DNA of 59,852 bases, from positions 1 to 59,852 of the forward strand of contig DNFT01000017.1 in assembly GCA_003486385.1 (NCBI GenBank), given 5' to 3'. Source of the stretch: Eubacterium sp. (lineage in GTDB: Bacteria > Bacillota > Clostridia > Lachnospirales > Lachnospiraceae). The notes under the pieces are model-generated. The model saw nothing but the letters and a program-made list of their open reading frames with translations, did no database searches and had not been told where the DNA came from. A program made the position numbers and the translations under genes. Positions 52,431-59,806 of this stretch are shown in pieces. Each line of letters begins with the position of its first letter. Positions within the stretch are counted from its first letter, which is position 1.

Positions 52431-52637
52431 TTATTCATTTTCGTCTCCGTCAAGTCCGACATGAAGTGTCGGAACGCTGCATGCCATCTGGCCGTTGCAG
52501 GCGAGACTGTTGTTGGTCTGTACTGTCTTTTCGGTTGCAGGGGCGCTGTTGTCAACAACTACATTGACGTGACCGCCATCAGCAGCCATGAGATTATCTA
52601 ACATTGATACAATGTCGTCCACTTTAGAGTTGTCCAT
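52431..52637 (-). CDS. Partial PFL C-terminal domain lacking the glycyl-radical motif
   Basis: A 68-residue protein with 'VDDIVSMLDNLMAADGGHVNVVVDNS', which parallels 'IDNLASMLDGYVAKGGHHLNVNVLNR' of the next gene. After that the sequences part and the 'RVSGYAVNF' motif is missing; the tail is polar ('LACNGQMACSVPTLHVGLDGDENE'). TAGGAGG sits well before the ATG, so it appears translated and is not simply debris. It may bind the PflB core at the same surface as the radical domain, as an inhibitor or placeholder, or be a decaying copy. Confidence 0.7.
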   Translation of the reverse strand: MDNSKVDDIVSMLDNLMAADGGHVNVVVDNSAPATEKTVQTNNSLACNGQMACSVPTLHVGLDGDENE

Positions 52638-52719
52638 GATAACCTCCTATAAAACTGCCGCAGAATCCGGACTGCACTCATTGGTGGCAGTTCGGAGACT
52701 GTGGGTTAATATTTTATAA

Positions 52720-52797
52720 TTACTTGTTAAGATCTATATCAAGGTCTCAGACGACCTTGATATAGGTGTCTTACTTATTTAAATCAATATCAAGGTC
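52720..52797 (-). repeat. Duplicated 3' end of pflB around a 13-bp hairpin
   Basis: The last eight codons and stop of pflB (52771-52797, encoding DLDIDLNK) recur at 52720-52746. The four differences are all synonymous, so the copy encodes the same eight residues and stop. Between them an inverted copy makes a perfect 13-bp stem (52734-52746 with 52753-52765, loop TCAGAC). The hairpin lies between pflB and the two small genes. Confidence 0.85.
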
Positions 52798-54879
52798 GCC
52801 GGCGAACACTTGGTCTTCCTTACCAAGAGCACCAGGAACGATAGTAAATGTGTTAGAAATACCATCCTGAGCATCCTTGAATGGAAGCTTAGCAACTGAT
52901 GAAAGGGAAGCTACAGCACCGTTCTTATCACGTCCGTGCATTGGGTTAGCACCAGGAGCGAATGGAACACCGGCCTTACGTCCATCAGGTGTAGAACCTG
53001 TAGCGTTACCATAAGTAACGTTAGATGTGATTGTAAGGATAGATGTTGTAGGAACACCGTTTCTGTATGTGTAGTGAGAACGAACCATAGCCATGAACTT
53101 CTCAACTATCTCAACTGCAATCTTATCAACTCTGTCATCGTTGTTACCATACTTAGGGAACTCGCCCTCAACCTCGAAATCAGTAGCTACGTTCTTAGCA
53201 ACACCGATTGTCTTGATAACAGACTTAGCTGTCTGAGGATCCTTAACCTTCTTGGTAATCTCAACGTCAGTTCTGATAACCTTAACCTTAGCGAACTTGA
53301 TTGCTGATAAGGAGTCAGCTACAACTGAAAGACCGGCGATACCTGTTGCGAAGTATCTCTTAACCTCTCTGTCATGAAGAGCCATCTGAAGTCTCTCATA
53401 GCAGTACTTATCATGCATATAGTGAATTACGTTAAGTGTGTTAACATAAACATCTGCTAACCACTCCATCATATCTGTGTACTTAGCCATTACATCATCG
53501 TAATCAAGGTACTCGCCCTCAACAGGTCTGTACTTAGGACCAACCTGAACACCTGTCTTCTCATCAACACCGCCGTTGATAGCATAGAGGAGACACTTAG
53601 CAAGGTTAGCTCTTGCTCCGAAGAACTGCATTTCCTTACCAACTCTCATTGAGGATACGCAGCAAGCGATAGCATAGTCATCACCATGAGTTACTCTCAT
53701 GAGGTCATCGTTCTCGTACTGAACTGAAGATGACATGATGGATGTCTTAGCACAGAACTTCTTCCAGCCCTCTGGAAGTCTTGTTGACCAGAGAACTGTC
53801 ATGTTAGGCTCCGGAGCTGTACCAAGGTTGCTTAATGTGTGGAGGTAACGGAAGCACATCTTTGTTACAAGTGTACGTCCATCAACGCCCATACCACCAA
53901 GGGACTCAGTTACCCATGTAGGATCTCCTGCGAAGAGAGCGTTGTACTCAGGTGTACGAGCGAACTTAACAAGTCTTAACTTCATAATGAAGTGATCAAC
54001 GAACTCCTGAATCTGCTCCTCTGTAAATGTACCGTTAGCTAAGTCTCTCTGAGCGTAGCAGTCAAGGAATGTAGATGTACGTCCAAGAGACATGGCAGCA
54101 CCGTTCTGCTCCTTAACAGCAGCAAGATAACCGAAGTAAGTAGCCTGAATAGCTTCCTGTACATTAGTAGCAGGGTTAGAGATATCACAGCCGTAAATCT
54201 CACCTAACTTCTTTAACTCCTTGAGGGCTCTGATCTGCTCTGAAAGCTCCTCTCTGTCACGGATAACATCAGGAGTCATAACCTTAGAAGTTGTAGCCTT
54301 CTGGTACTCCTTATCCTTGATAAGGAAATCTACGCCGTAAAGAGCAACTCTTCTGTAGTCGCCGATGATACGTCCACGACCATAAGCATCCGGAAGACCT
54401 GTGATGATATGGTTAGAACGGCATACTCTCATCTCAGGAGTATAAGCATCGAATACACCAGCGTTGTGTGTCTTTCTGTGAATTGTAAAGAACTCCTCAA
54501 TCTCAGGGTCAATCTGGTAACCATTAGTTACAAGAGCAGCCTTAGCCATGTTGATACCGCCGTATGGCTGAAGTGATCTCTTGAAAGGCTTATCTGTCTG
54601 GAAACCGACAATCTTCTCTAAGTCCTTGTTAAGGTAGCCTGCTGCATGGGATGTGATTGTTGAAGGAACCTTAGTATCCATATCAAGGACGCCACCCTTC
54701 TCACGCTCCTGCTTTGAAAGCTCCATAACCTGTGCCCAAAGAGTCTTAGTTGCCTCTGTAGGACCGCAAAGGAAAGCATCGTCTCCTTCATAAGGTGTGT
54801 AGTTCCTCTGAATGAAGTCTCTTACATCAACCTGCTCTTCCCACTTACCGCCTACGAAACCTGTCCATTCTGATCTCAT
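52771..54879 (-). CDS. pflB: Pyruvate formate-lyase core, without glycyl-radical domain
   Basis: A 702-residue formate C-acetyltransferase that makes acetyl-CoA and formate from pyruvate and CoA. 'DDYAIACCVSSMRVGKEMQFFGARANLAK' holds the catalytic Cys406-Cys407 pair, and 'SNHIITGLPDAYGRGRIIGDYRRVALYG' and 'TVLWSTRLPEGWKKFC' are typical. Usual PFL is about 740-760 residues; this one ends at 'DQVFAGDLDIDLNK', just before the glycyl-radical domain, which is a separate downstream gene. The frame before the stop is intact and the stop is repeated in the downstream copy, so a sequencing slip is unlikely. AGGAGGT precedes the ATG. Confidence 0.95.
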   Translation of the reverse strand: MRSEWTGFVGGKWEEQVDVRDFIQRNYTPYEGDDAFLCGPTEATKTLWAQVMELSKQEREKGGVLDMDTKVPSTITSHAAGYLNKDLEKIVGFQTDKPFKRSLQPYGGINMAKAALVTNGYQIDPEIEEFFTIHRKTHNAGVFDAYTPEMRVCRSNHIITGLPDAYGRGRIIGDYRRVALYGVDFLIKDKEYQKATTSKVMTPDVIRDREELSEQIRALKELKKLGEIYGCDISNPATNVQEAIQATYFGYLAAVKEQNGAAMSLGRTSTFLDCYAQRDLANGTFTEEQIQEFVDHFIMKLRLVKFARTPEYNALFAGDPTWVTESLGGMGVDGRTLVTKMCFRYLHTLSNLGTAPEPNMTVLWSTRLPEGWKKFCAKTSIMSSSVQYENDDLMRVTHGDDYAIACCVSSMRVGKEMQFFGARANLAKCLLYAINGGVDEKTGVQVGPKYRPVEGEYLDYDDVMAKYTDMMEWLADVYVNTLNVIHYMHDKYCYERLQMALHDREVKRYFATGIAGLSVVADSLSAIKFAKVKVIRTDVEITKKVKDPQTAKSVIKTIGVAKNVATDFEVEGEFPKYGNNDDRVDKIAVEIVEKFMAMVRSHYTYRNGVPTTSILTITSNVTYGNATGSTPDGRKAGVPFAPGANPMHGRDKNGAVASLSSVAKLPFKDAQDGISNTFTIVPGALGKEDQVFAGDLDIDLNK

Positions 54880-54993
54880 AATGAAAAAAACCTCCTATTA
54901 TAGTAAAGTGTTTTATATGTGTTATCCGCCCTTAAGCGATTAGACTAGACATGCTGCCTCAATCGAACGGAATATACACTTTTTTATGCTTGT

Positions 54994-55023
54994 ATTATAC
55001 AATGCACATTGTATACACGTCAA
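54994..55023 (-). promoter_or_regulatory. pflB promoter with palindromic operator in the spacer
   Basis: On the minus strand TTGACG (55018-55023) and TATAAT (54994-54999) are 18 bp apart, about 115 nt upstream of pflB. The inverted repeat TATACAATGTGCATTGTATA (54996-55015; 9-bp arms) fills the spacer and touches the -10 box, as expected for a repressor. It is not a clear Rex, FNR or CcpA site. The rest of the 471-nt gap (54880-55350) holds this leader, a plus-strand promoter at 55193 and no gene. Confidence 0.7.
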
Positions 55024-55192
55024 GGGCTTAAGAATAAAATTCACGGATTGTACACAAAAATATACATAAAAATTTTGAGAAAATTCCTTATAAAATGGGT
55101 AAATTTTACACTGTAGCCACAAATGTGTTCATAAGGAACAATCATACCGGTAAGTAATAATAAAGATTGAAGAGAGCATATTGTGTACCATC

Positions 55193-55221
55193 TTTACAAC
55201 ATAAATCCTCTGTGGTACAAT
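55193..55221 (+). promoter_or_regulatory. Promoter of the DUF1858 gene
   Basis: TTTACA (55193-55198) and TACAAT (55216-55221) with a 17-bp spacer, 129 nt upstream of the start codon. Confidence 0.55.
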
Positions 55222-55350
55222 AGGCAATGGTCATTACATGTAGGTGTCCGGAACCGAAAAGTTAGTATAAAGTGATGATAAAATGGGAATCATTTTATAG
55301 GTCAGTTCTGAACAGTTACTATATTATTATATTTTCAGGAGGAAAACACA

Positions 55351-55554
55351 ATGGCACAGGTTAGCAAAGAAATGAGAATCATCGACATCATCAATGTTGA
55401 TTATGATATTGTTCCTATTTTACTTAATGAGGGAATGCACTGCATCGGCTGTCCGTCAGCACAGGGCGAATCTTTGGAGGAGGCTGCTCTTGTTCATGGT
55501 CTTGACCCGGATGAGATTACAGCTAAGATCAATGAGTTTCTTGCAGCGAAGTAA
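55351..55554 (+). CDS. DUF1858 domain protein, putative redox disulfide
   Basis: A 67-residue protein of the DUF1858 family ('MRIIDIINVDYDIVPILLNEGMHCIGCPSAQGESLEEAALVHGLDPDEI'). The CxxC pair in 'HCIGCP' can form a disulfide or bind metal. Relatives occur alone or fused to hybrid-cluster and iron-sulfur proteins in anaerobes. AGGAGG precedes the ATG. It is monocistronic, divergent from pflB, with its own terminator. A role in anaerobic redox balance is likely but not shown. Confidence 0.9.
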   Translation: MAQVSKEMRIIDIINVDYDIVPILLNEGMHCIGCPSAQGESLEEAALVHGLDPDEITAKINEFLAAK

Positions 55555-55622
55555 TCAGACGGGCTGCTGGGAGATATTGTTAAAATTCAAAAGTGAAAGC
55601 TACGTTGCTTTTTAATGAAAAG

Positions 55623-55665
55623 AGAGTGAATCAGGTTCGGATAAAAACTTGTTCACTCTTTTTTT
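55623..55665 (+). terminator. Terminator of the DUF1858 gene
   Basis: AGAGTGAA and TTCACTCT pair across a 21-nt loop, followed by seven T. Confidence 0.75.
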
Positions 55666-55697
55666 GTGGAAATTGTGGTGAGGCATTGGATAATTTT

Positions 55698-55975
55698 GCG
55701 GATTGAGATTGTGGGAATGTGCGAGGCATAGATGGGTATAGAAAAGGAAAACTTGTTGCCTATGCCCGCAGAATCCCTCATAGCAGGCAAAAATTGCTAC
55801 GTTGCGGGTATATATGAGCGAAAATCAAAATTATACCCAAGAAATCGCAGATTGAGGTGAGCATGTGGGTATAGAATAAGAAATAATGCACTCATACCCG
55901 CAAAAACCATTATAGCGTGCGATAAATGTTGCGTTGCGGGTATATTTGAATGAAATGCAAAAAATACCCCCAGCA
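55698..55975. repeat. Two ~132-bp tandem copies in a convergent gap
   Basis: Copy A (about 55698-55846) and copy B (about 55847-55975) share GGGTATAGAA (55734 and 55867), a CATACCCGCA-like block, and TTGCGGGTATAT (55802 and 55933). Each holds inverted GGGTATA/TATACCC pieces able to fold into hairpins. There is no open frame; the 551-nt gap between the DUF1858 gene and mecA consists of this array and two terminators. Confidence 0.6.
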
Positions 55976-56017
55976 CACCGTTATAGCAATCTATAATTGG
56001 TGCGCTCGGGGTATTTT
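55959..56017. terminator. Bidirectional terminator at the mecA 3' side
   Basis: AAAAAATACCCC and GGGGTATTTT form the base of a long stem that continues with GCACACC and GGTGCGC around an AT loop. T runs occur on both strands. It can end mecA on the minus strand and read-through on the plus strand. Confidence 0.75.
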
Positions 56018-56105
56018 CGGTAAGTTTATTGAATGTATGCCAATTACTGTGAAAATGAGGTGTGACTACCTAAAAGAACATTGCAAGAAAATTATTGCCA
56101 ATGCT

Positions 56106-57083
56106 CTACAACTCCGCCAGTATCTTCACCGCATTCCTGCGTATGATAACCTCATCATGTTCGTTGAGATACGAGACAGTTGCGTATGAGAGCTTCTCCC
56201 TTACGCCGTATTCGGACAGCGTGTTGTTCACGCCGGTGAATTCATCGAGGTTCATGTCATCACTGCGTATGAACAGGTAGTAACGGAGGTTGACAGGATT
56301 CTTGTAGAGAATGCTGCTTCCGTTGAAACGGTTGTTTACGGCGATGGCTGCAACAGTAGCCTGATTCAGATCCTTAAATGAGAACAGCTTCTCTATAGGA
56401 ACAACTGCACATATATCGCTGCCGTTATCAGTGCCGGAAACATTGTCTGAGCCGGTGGAAGCGGAGCCATCGGAAATACTTCCGGAGGCTTTTTTGCCTG
56501 CTGTGCCTGATGAAGCCTTATCACCTCCTGCTTTGGATGACTTCCTGCCGGAGGCAGAGCCTTCGGCCTTTTCGGAGGCGCTGCCTCCTATTATCTTGGA
56601 GCCGGAGTCAGCACTGGATTTATCGTTGGCTTTATTGCCGTTCTTAGACTTCTTTAGAAGACTGTCTGAGAATGGAATGAAATCGGCATCCTGATTAAGT
56701 GCTTCATTTATTCGGTTAAGCAGGGATGAACCGTCATCCATGCCGTGCATATCATCGTCAGAGTCGAGCATGTCCGCATAATCTTCGTCTTCATCGGATG
56801 GTGCGAACTTAGAAAAGCGTGTGTCAAGCTCCTCTGGATCCTCAACCTTCGTGATGACAAGAATAATGCAGTCCGGTGATACAGGAATGGCCTCTATCAT
56901 AAGAGGGATATCATCTGCTTCGAATCCACATTCAAAAGAGGCCTGCGCAATCATATCTTTAAAAAGGCTTTTAGCCTTTTCTGTTCCATAGGCTAATTCG
57001 CTGATTTTAAGCTCCCTTGAGTCTAAGTCAGCGCGATTAAGGGTACAACGTATTGAATTTTCACTAAGTCTTTCTATTTTCAT
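56106..57083 (-). CDS. mecA: MecA-type ClpC adaptor with long low-complexity insert
   Basis: A 325-residue protein. The N-terminal domain (1-80, 'MKIERLSENSIRCTLNRADLDSRELKISELAYGTEKAKSLFKDMIAQA') binds substrate and the C-terminal domain (about 232-325, 'IFSFKDLNQATVAAIAV'-like 'LFSFKDLNQATVAAIAVNNRF' to 'YLNEHDEVIIRRNAV') binds ClpC in known MecA. Between them lies an acidic tract ('SDEDEDYADMLDSDDD') and ~90 residues rich in Ser, Gly, Lys and Ala. Typical MecA is about 220-240 residues, so the insert adds about 90. Confidence 0.88.
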   Translation of the reverse strand: MKIERLSENSIRCTLNRADLDSRELKISELAYGTEKAKSLFKDMIAQASFECGFEADDIPLMIEAIPVSPDCIILVITKVEDPEELDTRFSKFAPSDEDEDYADMLDSDDDMHGMDDGSSLLNRINEALNQDADFIPFSDSLLKKSKNGNKANDKSSADSGSKIIGGSASEKAEGSASGRKSSKAGGDKASSGTAGKKASGSISDGSASTGSDNVSGTDNGSDICAVVPIEKLFSFKDLNQATVAAIAVNNRFNGSSILYKNPVNLRYYLFIRSDDMNLDEFTGVNNTLSEYGVREKLSYATVSYLNEHDEVIIRRNAVKILAEL

Positions 57084-57111
57084 GTCAAATCACATCCTTC
57101 CTGACCTGTTT

Positions 57112-57141
57112 ATTATACGTCATTTGTTATTATTCTGTAAA
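57112..57141 (-). promoter_or_regulatory. mecA promoter
   Basis: On the minus strand TTTACA (57136-57141) and TATAAT (57112-57117) are 18 bp apart, about 30 nt before the mecA start. Confidence 0.7.
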
Positions 57142-57263
57142 GGTTTAATACTATGAAAAAAGTATGAAATTTATATATGCTCCCAACGCGGGCGACAAGC
57201 TTCGGAATGACAGTATAATGTTAAAATTAAACATGTGTTTAATAACTCTGCAATCAAAGACGG

Positions 57264-57291
57264 TTGTACAAATCAATTTATCTGGTAAAAT
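57264..57291 (+). promoter_or_regulatory. Promoter of the kinase gene
   Basis: TTGTAC (57264-57269) and TAAAAT (57286-57291) with a 16-bp spacer and a TGG extension. Transcription should begin near 57298, so the kinase start at ATG 57315 has a very short leader. Confidence 0.55.
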
Positions 57292-57314
57292 GAATTCAGG
57301 ATTTGTTGTTATCA

Positions 57315-58808
57315 ATGGAGGTGGTATTTACCGATACACATGATACTCTGTTGGATGGCAGGTACCTAATCCTTAGAAGGCTCGGGCAGGGAGCCTTTGG
57401 CGAGGTATTTCTTACAAGACACGTTGGACTTGGAGTATACAGGGCTGTTAAGCGGATCCGTAAGAGCAAGGATGTACACAACACGAGAAGGAAAGAGGCA
57501 GATGCGCTCAAGAATCTGCGGCATACATCCTTACCTATAATATATGATATTGACGAGGATGATGTGTATTTCTATATTGTTGAAGAATATATAGAAGGGA
57601 TTTCACTTTCGGAATATGTCAGGGATAGGACAAGGCTTGCACAGGACGAGACGTGCAGCGTTATTATGAGTATATGTACTGTTCTTAGTTATATGCAGAC
57701 GCAGGCAGGATTATTACATCTGGATATTAAGCCGGACAATGTTCTGCTCACGGAGGATGGAGTTAAGCTTGTTGATTTTGGAAGCAGCTGCATGGAGGAT
57801 GAGATTCCCGGGTGTGTGATGGGGACAGCAGGGTATGCTGCTCCTGAGCTGTATCACGGAGGAAGTCCGGGAACAAGATGTGACGTATATTCACTTGGAA
57901 TGCTGATGCGTTTCATGCTTACAGGGCAGATTTCCTGTAGTAAAAATTATATTTGTTCGGAGAATTTTCAATTTATAATCAATAAGTGCACCAGTCAGAA
58001 TGCATCAGAGCGCTTTAAGGATGCCAATGAACTGTTTCTTGCACTGGAACAATCACAGAAGTTATTTAATAAAGAGATAACAGCAGATCCTAAGGTTATT
58101 TTGGTTTCGGGAAGCACCCGGCGTGTGGGAACAACGCATTTTGCCATAATGCTGGCAGCCCAGCTTACATCTATGGGATATAAGTGTCTGTTGGAGCTTG
58201 CATATAACGGCGATAGAGGTTTTTCTGCCCCATTATATAGTGGGATACGAAGCGTAAGCTGCCACGGAGGAATTTATAATGTTGATGGCGTGGAGGTGTT
58301 ACCTGATTATAAGGGCTTTGCCGTTCCGGTAAGCGATGAGGAACGTAAACAGTACACCGTCATAGTAAGGGAAATCGGAAGCATGTGGGAGTGGGATGAG
58401 AGTACCTTGGATGATATTAAAAAAGATACCTTTAGGTTCATTCTCGTGACGGGACATACTCTCCGGGAGCTCATCGACTATGAGACGGCAGCAGCAGGAC
58501 TCAGAAAAAAGGGAGTAGAGTTCGTAAGTGCAGTTAATTTTGCGGATGGTCAGGAATACATAGGAATCAGTAAGGAACACAATATGGGAAATGCTTTCAG
58601 GATTCCGTATTGTACGAGACCGTATTCGTTTAAAAAGGGGAGAGATATAATTGAGAAGACAGGCATATTGGGATGGTCCGGCAAAAAAGGTGGTAATAGG
58701 TGTTGCCGGAACGCAAAGCAGATGTGGAGTAACGCACTTTGTCTTATGCGCCGCCAATTATCTGTCAAACGTAAGAAAAAAGCGTGTGATAGTAAGCAGC
58801 TACGATGA
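57315..58808 (+). CDS. Ser/Thr protein kinase fused to a P-loop-deficient MinD-like domain
   Basis: A 497-residue soluble protein. Residues 14-250 are a Hanks-type kinase: G-loop 'LGQGAFGEVF', Lys46 in 'AVKRIRK', 'LLHLDIKPDNVLL' with Asp137 (Leu replaces the usual Arg, so a non-RD kinase), 'VDFGSS', and 'GTAGYAAPEL'. Residues 260-450 have a MinD/CpaE-like layout, but the P-loop reads 'GSTRRVGTTH' with Thr in place of the Lys. It has no PASTA or membrane segment. The last ~45 residues, which overlap the next gene, look non-coding in style. TTG at 57303 is an alternative start. Confidence 0.8.
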   Translation: MEVVFTDTHDTLLDGRYLILRRLGQGAFGEVFLTRHVGLGVYRAVKRIRKSKDVHNTRRKEADALKNLRHTSLPIIYDIDEDDVYFYIVEEYIEGISLSEYVRDRTRLAQDETCSVIMSICTVLSYMQTQAGLLHLDIKPDNVLLTEDGVKLVDFGSSCMEDEIPGCVMGTAGYAAPELYHGGSPGTRCDVYSLGMLMRFMLTGQISCSKNYICSENFQFIINKCTSQNASERFKDANELFLALEQSQKLFNKEITADPKVILVSGSTRRVGTTHFAIMLAAQLTSMGYKCLLELAYNGDRGFSAPLYSGIRSVSCHGGIYNVDGVEVLPDYKGFAVPVSDEERKQYTVIVREIGSMWEWDESTLDDIKKDTFRFILVTGHTLRELIDYETAAAGLRKKGVEFVSAVNFADGQEYIGISKEHNMGNAFRIPYCTRPYSFKKGRDIIEKTGILGWSGKKGGNRCCRNAKQMWSNALCLMRRQLSVKRKKKACDSKQLR

Positions 58809-59268
58809 AAAAGCATTGGATATTATTAAGAAAAATATAAAATTAACAGGACAGGCAAAGGTTATTCAAGGCGAAGAGATATACGCTGCTTTTATCTATG
58901 CAAATATTACGTTTTTGGCGGGAAATGACGAAGCTGCCGGATTCGCAGTGCAGGAACAATATGATTATCATATAATTGATTTCGGTCAGGCAGATTATAT
59001 CGGGGATATCAGGCTGCAAAGGTGTGACAGATTATTTTTAATAGGGGATTTAAGTTTATGCAATTATAGAAATTCATTGGATGCGGTTTATCTTTTGGAA
59101 AGAAGAAATATAAGGAATATGCAGTTTATGTCCGTCTTTTATTCAAATGAGGGATTGAGAGCATATAAGAAAGCTGCGAAAGACCGGCCGATTCTTATCC
59201 CTGTGGATATGGAGCCATTCGCCATATCGAGGGAGACACTCATTTTTATGGAAGAACTTTTGATATAA
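58651..59268 (+). CDS. Second MinD-like protein lacking the P-loop lysine
   Basis: A 205-residue protein. 'KVVIGVAGTQSRCGVTHFVLCAANYL' copies the layout of the kinase's C-terminal domain ('VILVSGSTRRVGTTHFAIMLAAQL'), again with no Lys, and 'YDYHIIDFG' marks the Walker B strand. ATP hydrolysis is doubtful. The TTG start has GGGGAG 6 nt upstream and lies 158 nt inside the kinase frame, in the +1 frame. The pair probably makes a complex. CpaE of the Tad operon has the same general fold. Confidence 0.72.
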   Translation: MRRQAYWDGPAKKVVIGVAGTQSRCGVTHFVLCAANYLSNVRKKRVIVSSYDEKALDIIKKNIKLTGQAKVIQGEEIYAAFIYANITFLAGNDEAAGFAVQEQYDYHIIDFGQADYIGDIRLQRCDRLFLIGDLSLCNYRNSLDAVYLLERRNIRNMQFMSVFYSNEGLRAYKKAAKDRPILIPVDMEPFAISRETLIFMEELLI

Positions 59269-59425
59269 GCATGTATTAGATAGGTAACAATTAACTTAAA
59301 AATAAGTCACAGGTATGCTTTTATACGGATAAATAATATATCACACAGAATCTGGTAAATGGCATTGATATGACACAAATAATCAAGGTAAACGACACAA
59401 TGTAAATTAAGCATGGAGGCAGGTT

Positions 59426-59674
59426 ATGAAGGGCATACTTAAGGAAGCGGTTGAAATGCACAATGAGACATCCCTACAGCTTTGCAGCGAACTTGCGAAC
59501 TATAAGGAACAGGGCATTAAGGTCACGGTCAGTGGATATCAGGCAAGCATAAATAAGCGGCTTACCGATATGCTCCTTAGAGATGGACCATGCACATATA
59601 TGCGTTCATACTCATTTGATGAGATGGGGAAAATTACAGGGGTTGAGTTTCAGTGTGTGAGACTCGGTGAATAA
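59426..59674 (+). CDS. Small protein of unknown function
   Basis: Not recognised. An 82-residue soluble protein with an N-terminal helix ('LKEAVEMHNETSLQLCSELANYKEQG'), then 'IKVTVSGYQASINKRLTDMLLRDG' and a beta-like end 'KITGVEFQCVRL'. GGAGGCAGG precedes the ATG and a strong terminator follows, so it is likely a real single gene. It lies 157 nt after the pseudo-MinD gene; a link to the kinase pair cannot be judged. Confidence 0.65.
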   Translation: MKGILKEAVEMHNETSLQLCSELANYKEQGIKVTVSGYQASINKRLTDMLLRDGPCTYMRSYSFDEMGKITGVEFQCVRLGE

Positions 59675-59705
59675 ATAACATTAAGGTTTTATAAGGTCCC
59701 TCTTG

Positions 59706-59735
59706 CCCCGGAAGGCTATGCTTTCCGGGGTATTA
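59706..59735 (+). terminator. Intrinsic terminator after the last gene
   Basis: CCCCGGAA and TTCCGGGG pair perfectly around a 9-nt loop, followed by TATTAATAAT. Confidence 0.75.
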
Positions 59736-59744
59736 ATAATCCTT

Positions 59745-59806
59745 AAATATGATGTTGGGGGCAAAACATGCCAACTTAATTTACGAGTGTATAACGTATT
59801 ATATTT
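59745..59806 (+). repeat. Dispersed ~60-bp element, copy 2
   Basis: ATGATGTTGGGG, AAAACATGC and TGTATAACGTATTATATT in the same order as copy 1 at the start of the window, which is inverted. About 25 of the first 28 positions and all of the last 18 agree; the middle differs. The 46 nt after it to the window end hold nothing I recognise. Confidence 0.6.

Noticed and set aside
52352..52558. Upstream extension of the glycyl-radical frame to 150 residues
   Set aside because: The extra 69 residues run through the end of the 68-residue gene in another frame; ATG 52351 has its own AAGGAGG and matches the domain boundary.
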